Of a stretch of 64,000 nt of DNA, positions 59,003-64,000 are shown piece by piece. Within the stretch, counting starts at the first letter, position 1. Each line of letters opens with the position of its first letter. The notes below the pieces were generated by a model, which did no database searches, was not told the origin of the DNA, and saw only the letters and a list, made by a program, of their open reading frames with translations. The stretch is from the NCBI RefSeq assembly GCF_018691265.1, contig NW_024881321.1, forward strand, positions 21,550,198 through 21,614,197, given 5' to 3'. This stretch comes from Tyto alba (Eukaryota; Chordata; Aves; Strigiformes; Tytonidae). Both the position numbers and the translations under genes were made by a program.

Positions 59003-59379
59003 TGTGGGTTAGCTTTTGTAGGCAGCTAAGCCCCATACTCGCTCCCTCACAGCAAAACTGGGGAGAGAATAGAAAGGTAAAAGTGCAAAAACACATGGGT
59101 TGTGATAAAGACAGTTTAACAGGGAAAGCAAAAGCAGCATGTGCACGTAAAGCAAAACAAAGAATTCCCTACTTTCCATAGGCAGGTAGATGTTTAGCCA
59201 CTTCCAGGAAATGAGTGCTTCATCATGCATAACAGTTTGCTGGGAAGACAAACACCATAACTTCCCTCCTTTCTTCCTCTTTTACCAGCTTTTATCACTG
59301 AGCATGATGTCATATGGTATGAGATATCCCTTTGGTGAGTTGGAGTCAGCTGTCCTGGCCATGTCCCCTCCCACTTTCT
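59003..59379 (-). mobile_element. LTR-K copy 2, left piece (antisense)
   Basis: TGTGGGTTAGCTTTTGTAGG, CAGCTAAGCCCCATACTCGC and GACAGTTTAACAGG are the reversed 3' end, C-rich tract and polyadenylation block. CTTTTATCACTGAGCATGATG, CATATGGTATGAGATATCC and GTCCCCTCCCACTTTCT continue into reversed U3. It is interrupted at 59380 by a CR1 and resumes at 59683. Confidence 0.85.
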
Positions 59380-59682
59380 AGAATCATAGAGTCACAGAAT
59401 GGTTTGTGTTGGAAGGGACCTTTAAATATCCCCTAGCCCAAGCCCCCTGCCATGGACAGGGACACCTTCCACTAGATCAGGTTGCTCAAAGCCCCACCCA
59501 ACCTGGCCTTGAACACTTCCAGTGATGGTGCATCCACAACTTCTCTGGCAACCTGTTCCAGTGTCTCACTGTCTTCTCTGTAAAAAATTCCTACCTTATG
59601 TCCAATCTAAACCTACCTTCTTTCAGTTTCACTATTGCCCCTTCTCCTGTCACTTCAGGCCTTGGTTAAGCATCTCTCTCTG
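59380..59682 (-). mobile_element. CR1 LINE 3' fragment (antisense) nested in LTR-K2
   Basis: Starts AGAATCATAGAGTCACAGAA and runs through GGTTTGTGTTGGAAGGGACC, CCCCCTGCCATGGACAGGG, ACACCTTCCACTAGATCAGG and GCAACCTGTTCCAGTG. It is the least diverged CR1 in the window by eye. 5'-truncated to about 300 bp. No target duplication is seen, as usual for CR1. Confidence 0.93.
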
Positions 59683-59866
59683 TGTGCACCCTCTGCCTAT
59701 TCACCTGCAGAGCAGTATAATTAAAAAAGGAACATTGTGGAAGCACTATTCAGCAAGAACTAAAACATCAGTGTGTTATCAACACTGTTTTGATCACAAA
59801 TCTAAAACATAGACTGTACTATATAATATGAAGAAAGCTAATTCTATCCCAGTCAAAACCACTACA
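59683..59866 (-). mobile_element. LTR-K copy 2, right piece (U3 start)
   Basis: TGTGCACCCTCTGCC continues the LTR where 59379 left off. AACACTGTTTTGATCACAAA, CTAAAACATAGACTG and ATGAAGAAAGCTAATTCTAT match the reversed U3 start of the family (compare sense 35489-35590). Ends AAACCACTACA. Confidence 0.8.
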
Positions 59867-61024
59867 CTATTAAAACTATTTACATTGCAGTTTTTCATAT
59901 GAGGCAATAAAAGTGTCAAAGCATAATTGACATAAAGAAGGTAGATAATAATTGCAAACCATGCTAAGGTTCATTATTATTCATGAGGATGATACAGAAT
60001 TATATGAAGGTAATGTGCATTTTAGGATATTAAGGATATTAATACTAGTGAATAAATAGCTTTCTAAAATTACGGAAAAATAGGTATATGTCAAGTATTA
60101 GACAAATATTTGATATAGTATAACACTGGAGTAGAAACCATTATACAGTTTTTATTTACTTAATATTTTAAGCTGTAGATGCTACAATTAAAAGGTTTGA
60201 AATCTTGCTGCTGGCCAAAATTACTATGCAACAATGATTTTAACAGCTTAAATAAAATTATTCTTGTATTACTACTTATTATTCTGTGTATATGTGATTA
60301 CCAAGTAACTATTTCACTGTGAAGTGTACCTGGAAAACATGAAAATAATACCTGGAAAATAAAATTCTATTCAAAAACCCCACATAGATAGGTAGGTTAA
60401 ATGTTAATTGAATGGCCTTTAGATTGCAGAGGTACTAGAAAGCAATAAACCACAGATGACTAGGAATTATTCCTATTTCCACATTTATACTGCAATTCTC
60501 ACAAAGCCTTATCTACAACTGCTTTTGTTTCCAATTACTTGGTCACGTATTGTACACAGCGATCTACGTGCTGATGCATGAGAAGACCATTTTATTTAAT
60601 CAGTAATAACACAAATTACGTAGTGCAGTGCAGGCAGCAATATTATTGAGGAAAAAGATAAAATAAAGAGTGAAAAAACAAATGTAATTATTACTTACTG
60701 TTAAATAAAACAGTCTGTTAAATAAAATATCAGAGGGAGGGATAGCAATGTACTACTTCTCTCTTCTCAGACACTGGATAAACAAATGGCCCTGACATAA
60801 AGGGAGAAGCTTCATCTGGGTTGTCATATTTCTTCAAGATGACTGCATGTTGACATGTGAGTGTGCTTGAGTTAGGTACATACATCTGGTTTTCCTCATA
60901 TAGGAACTTGCTTTAAAAGAGAGACAATTTAGAGGACAATGTCTATAGCCAAACCTTTGCTAACGTTCTTTGGCAATGTTTCAACCGCTCCAGGAAGAGC
61001 AGCAGAGTGTTACACTCAGAATTG
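59867..61024. other. Unassigned AT-rich stretch
   Basis: Nothing recognised. Confidence 0.5.
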
Positions 61025-61221
61025 TGTTACAGTCAAAAGGGAACACACCATATATAGACAGCTAAGAATTGAATATTAGACAAATTAATGTTTTACAAAC
61101 CAAACTTATCTAATGAACACAAGGATTTAGTAGTAATATAGATAAAACTCATACCCGTTTACCACATGCACACTTCTGAGTATCTACCTCTTTAGTGTTG
61201 AGATCACACTTCCACTACTTA
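61025..61221. repeat. Repeat J copy 2, left piece
   Basis: Matches 44985-45215: AACACACCATATATAGACAGCT, CAAATTAATGTTTTAC and CTTCTGAGTATCTACCTCTTT. It breaks at about 61221, where sequence related to the 3' part of LTR-D starts. Confidence 0.6.
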
Positions 61222-61483
61222 TTGGGAGAGTGGGGAGGAAAGGTGTTGTTTTCACAGTTGATTTTGTTTCTCACTATCCTAATCTTTTTTAATTAGCAAT
61301 GAAGTAAATTAATTTTCCTCAAGTCAAGTCTGTTTTGCCCATGACGGTAACTGGTAAGCAATCTCCCTGCCTTTATCTCAACCCATGACCTTTCTATTTT
61401 CTCCCCCTGTCCTGCTGAGAAACAGGGGGTGAGTGAGCAGATGGGTGAGAGCTTGACCCTTAGCCAAGGTTAGCCCACCACAA
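61222..61483 (+). mobile_element. LTR-D family, 3' part
   Basis: GGAAAGGTGTTGTTTTCACAG, TTTCTCACTATCCTAATC, TTGCCCATGACGGTAACTGGTAAGCAATCTC and a final GGTTAGCCCACCACA match the last 260 bp of LTR-D (49150-49391) in order. No 5' part is present. Confidence 0.75.
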
Positions 61484-61487
61484 CCCA

Positions 61488-62000
61488 CCTCCCACACACA
61501 CTCTTCTGAATATCTACCCATTTGCTCTGGTGATGAAATCACCTTTCCATTCTTCCTCTGAGCCCAAAGGTTGTCATTGTCAGCTGTTCTCAGGGTTGGT
61601 GGGCTGGGGGTATGATCAAAGCTTTAGGGCCCAAGCCATAAAGAGCAGGGAACCCGTGCCAGGTGCAGCTCTCTTGACACAGGGCCCTGCTCAGGACTCT
61701 GGGAATGTGCTTCTCCTCTCCCTCCCTCCATGCCATCTGGCTCCTGGGGCCCTACAAGGGAGGATGGCAAGTGCCCCTGCTGCACTTCCTGATATGAGTG
61801 GTCTATTGTTTTGTCCCCTGCCAAAGACCTGTCAGGTTGTTGCCCCTGGCTACGTCTTGGGTGCTCCAAAGAAAACAGCTGCTCCCACCAGGTGGAAAGA
61901 GTTGCAGTAGGGAAGGAATTGGGGTGGAAGTCAGGTGTGTTCCTCTTATGGTCCTTGAAGGCTCCAAGCATAAGTAATTGAGAGTGATTCTTCAAACCAA
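61488..62000. repeat. Repeat J copy 2, right piece
   Basis: CTTCTGAATATCTACCCATTTGC, GTCATTGTCAGCTGTTCTCAGGGTTGG and GTGCCAGGTGCAG match repeat J1. Its first 60 bp repeat the end of the left piece. GC-richer than its surroundings, with overlapping open frames on both strands (61530-61910 and 61624-62007) that I attribute to composition. Confidence 0.6.
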
Positions 62001-62343
62001 AGGTCATATAAGAAGCCTAGCTTCAGGATTTTCTATAGAAAGAACCTTTTCTGAAGACGTCTGTTGCAACTGAATATCCATACTTCTATATGTATATATT
62101 AGGGATTTAGACATATATATGAGATTGTTTAGAATACTGATAAAGAAGGTCAGTCTCATAACACTTGACTGCTAATTGTTATTCTTGTATGTTCACAGTC
62201 ATAACTGTATTTTTAAAGCAGTCAGTCCCTAAAAATCATATTGTACTTTACCTGTGAGTATGCAATAAAATGACTGCAGTTATTGATGGTCTTAGCCACG
62301 AAGGATGAGGTGACCATCCTGGAGAGATCCTCATTGAGTCAGG
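62001..62343. other. Unassigned sequence
   Basis: Nothing recognised. Confidence 0.45.
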
Positions 62344-62902
62344 TGAAACAGAAAATCACTCAACAGTTAGAGTCCAATATAACTGTCAAGCAAGTATTCT
62401 TTATTAGCATTACTGGGCAGTACTGGGGATTGCTCCACCACAAATGCTCCAATGGACCAGAAAAATCACAAAGAATATATGCTGTGAGATTATACATATT
62501 CAGTGAGTTTCTTAGAACTAATCTACATATACATAAGTTTTCCTAGAACTAATCTACATAGTTCAAGCATGTGTGGTAAAATTAGGGTTAGAGTCTTTTC
62601 CCCCTCTGGTGGTCATTCATAGTCTTCCTCACAGTGTCTGATGATTGAACTTTGGTCTTCCTTTGTCCATATATGGTCATGTAGTTAGCTCATCTGTTTT
62701 TCAGTCCTGTGATGCTCCAAGGAGGTCAGTTTTTATTTAATTTGCAGGTGCTTATCTTGACAGTGGTGTCTTAGGCCCCTGTTACCGGGGTGGGGGGGAA
62801 GTGGGAGGGGGGTGTGCTACTCAGGAAACTTAATGAACCATCTCAAGGCCTACTGAAATTTTCTCAGAGAACAATTGCACATGTCAAAAACATGTTGTTA
62901 CA
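62344..62902 (-). mobile_element. LTR-G (antisense), distant relative of LTR-F
   Basis: Shares with antisense LTR-F1 the blocks TTTATTAGCATTACTGGG...GGGGATTGCTCCACCA (compare TTTTATTCCAGCACTGGGG...GGATAGCTCCACCA) and CTGGTGGTCATTCATAGTCTTCCTCACAGTGTCTGATGATTGAAC. The AATAAA equivalent on its strand lies near 62399. Edges are approximate and no duplication was found. It carries a G-rich tract in U3 (62787-62812). Confidence 0.6.
62787..62812 (+). other. G-rich tract, potential G-quadruplex
   Basis: Four G runs (4, 7, 3 and 6) separated by 1-4 bases satisfy the usual intramolecular G-quadruplex pattern. It is on the strand opposite to LTR-G transcription. Confidence 0.7.
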
Positions 62903-64000
62903 CTTCTGACTAAACAATGCAAGTGAAAGGAAGAAAAATATAACACAAGTGAAACATGCTGACCAACTAGGATTCTACTGAAAACAAGTTCTCTGCTCTG
63001 AACAAGAGGAATAATTCAGGCCTTCTCTCTCTCAAGAAGAATAATTCAGGCCTTCTCTCACAGGTTAGAACTGAGTTCTTAAGACTGGAATATTTTAGTA
63101 CTTGATCATCTGTCAGAATTCAATACTTTCTGACCAGGTTCTCTGAGATACTCCATGTATGAAGGATGTAATATTTAATATCAGATTTACTTATTTGAAG
63201 ATAATTGATGTTACACATGACTTCTGATTTAGCAGAGTGATACAAAACATACTGAAAACACAATACAAATGTAAATGGTGCATAGCAAAATACAAGTGCA
63301 ATACACAGTTCAATCAGAATGCCAATGTGATTCCCATTACTGATCTCTACAAAATGTTCACTGTCACTACATTTGTGTCTTCAGTCACCAGAAAGGAATA
63401 GGTGGGTTGAAGCCAGCTCAAGGTCACTGGTATCTGTGAAAATATCTTGCTGGTTGTCTACTTTTTATATTTTACATTGGGCTGAGCCACGTATTCACTG
63501 CCCCTATGCTGGTCTGGCTGACTCAGGGAAACATTTACACCACTGTTTGATCCACTCAACTGCTGACAGCTTTTTATCTATAACAAAAGCCACCCTCTGG
63601 TCCCCTTTGTTTTTAGATAGTCAGCTTCTTTGCATTACTCTCTAAGCTTCACAGACATATGGCCCTTGCCCATCTCCACTGAGCCTTCTTCCACTGTTGG
63701 GGTTTATTCATTGAATCACATTCCACCCCTAGGGGTTTAGTCAGTCACACCATCACTACATTGTTTATAGTTCTGGGCCCTCAACTTTCAATCAGTGCCA
63801 ATATTTTAAAGGTTTTTGCTCTTATCCCATGCCTAAAATGCACATCATAACAAGAGAGATGCTAGGTACTAAGCTTTCACACAGCTCACAGCACATGAGC
63901 AAAAAATATCTCCTGGAATGGAATTTTTTTGTTTTATATTGATTTGAATTTTTTAAGAAGGGTTTGGATTTTTTCCGCAGATAGGTGTCATCCCAGTGCT
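62903..64000. other. Unassigned sequence to window end
   Basis: About 63370-63760 is less AT-rich and could be remnant ERV internal sequence next to LTR-G, but no retroviral motif can be read. AATTCAGGCCTTCTCTC is duplicated in tandem at about 63014 and 63043. Confidence 0.45.

Noticed and set aside
61530..62007. Overlapping open frames of 126 and 127 codons on opposite strands
   Set aside because: Both-strand openness in a GC-richer repeat J segment points to base composition. No motif or splice context was seen.
1..64000. CRISPR arrays, operons, tRNA or rRNA genes
   Set aside because: No regularly spaced direct repeats, no cloverleaf with A/B boxes, and no prokaryotic gene structure were seen.

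Overview
This window is vertebrate nuclear DNA, almost certainly from a bird. It is AT-rich, has no long reading frames of host type, and carries repeated copies of the avian LINE CR1. These are recognisable by their tail (tandem ATTCTATGA-type octamers, seen reversed as AGAATCATAGAATCAT), by phrases of the CR1 reverse transcriptase, and by many 5' truncations. The species cannot be named from the sequence. I find no convincing host protein-coding exon, tRNA, rRNA, CRISPR array or bacterial-type gene. It reads as intergenic or deep intronic sequence shaped by transposable elements.

Family letters used here are local labels. LTR-A is about 1.05 kb, with five copies: 2246-3300 (+), 12407-13479 (-), 17535-18515 (-), 27938-29011 (+) and 29430-30503 (-). 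LTR-B is about 0.6 kb: 11762-12364 is a solo LTR, and 21322-21918 still has a primer binding site and about 0.8 kb of retroviral leader. LTR-K is related to B: 1434-2005 (-), 35489-36049 (+), and 59003-59866 (-) split by a CR1. LTR-F is about 0.76 kb: 39228-39990 (-) and 51077-51842 (+). LTR-D/E are modular relatives of A, at 48302-49391, 61222-61483 and 53714-54165. LTR-I at 26648-27133 has an ERVL-type primer binding site. LTR-G, LTR-H, and the less certain L and N complete the set. CR1 pieces lie at about 8.5, 9.9-10.8, 26.5, 30.5-31.9, 43.1, 46.7-47.4, 50.3-52.6 and 59.4 kb. Adding the intervals, roughly a quarter of the window is LTR sequence and about 8% is CR1. That is dense for a bird and could suggest a retroelement-rich compartment (W chromosome, pericentromere) or a lineage with recent LTR expansion; this is inference.

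Layout. 0-11.7 kb is mostly unassigned AT-rich DNA with K1, A1 and two CR1 remnants. 11.7-13.5 kb holds B1 and A2 back to back. 17.5-22.8 kb holds A3, repeat M and the B2 partial provirus. 26.4-33 kb is the densest part: CR1, LTR-I with its primer binding site, an inverted A4/A5 pair, a CR1 sense stub, a long antisense CR1 with a dead reverse transcriptase, and an LTR-like element. 35-54 kb alternates LTRs and CR1s and includes a three-level nest at 50.3-52.65 kb. 54-59 kb is quiet. 59-63 kb holds a CR1 nested in an LTR-K, repeat J interrupted by an LTR-D end, and LTR-G.

The most interesting items are: (i) LTR-A, whose TATA-like box and AATAAA lie about 0.7 kb apart, so that promoter, open frame and polyadenylation signal all sit inside a single LTR; (ii) the A5 copy, whose two flanks do not fit one insertion site; (iii) the nested CR1 > LTR-H > LTR-F insertion; (iv) the CR1 whose reverse transcriptase catalytic box is missing at a short-repeat junction; and (v) two uncatalogued interspersed repeats, M and J.
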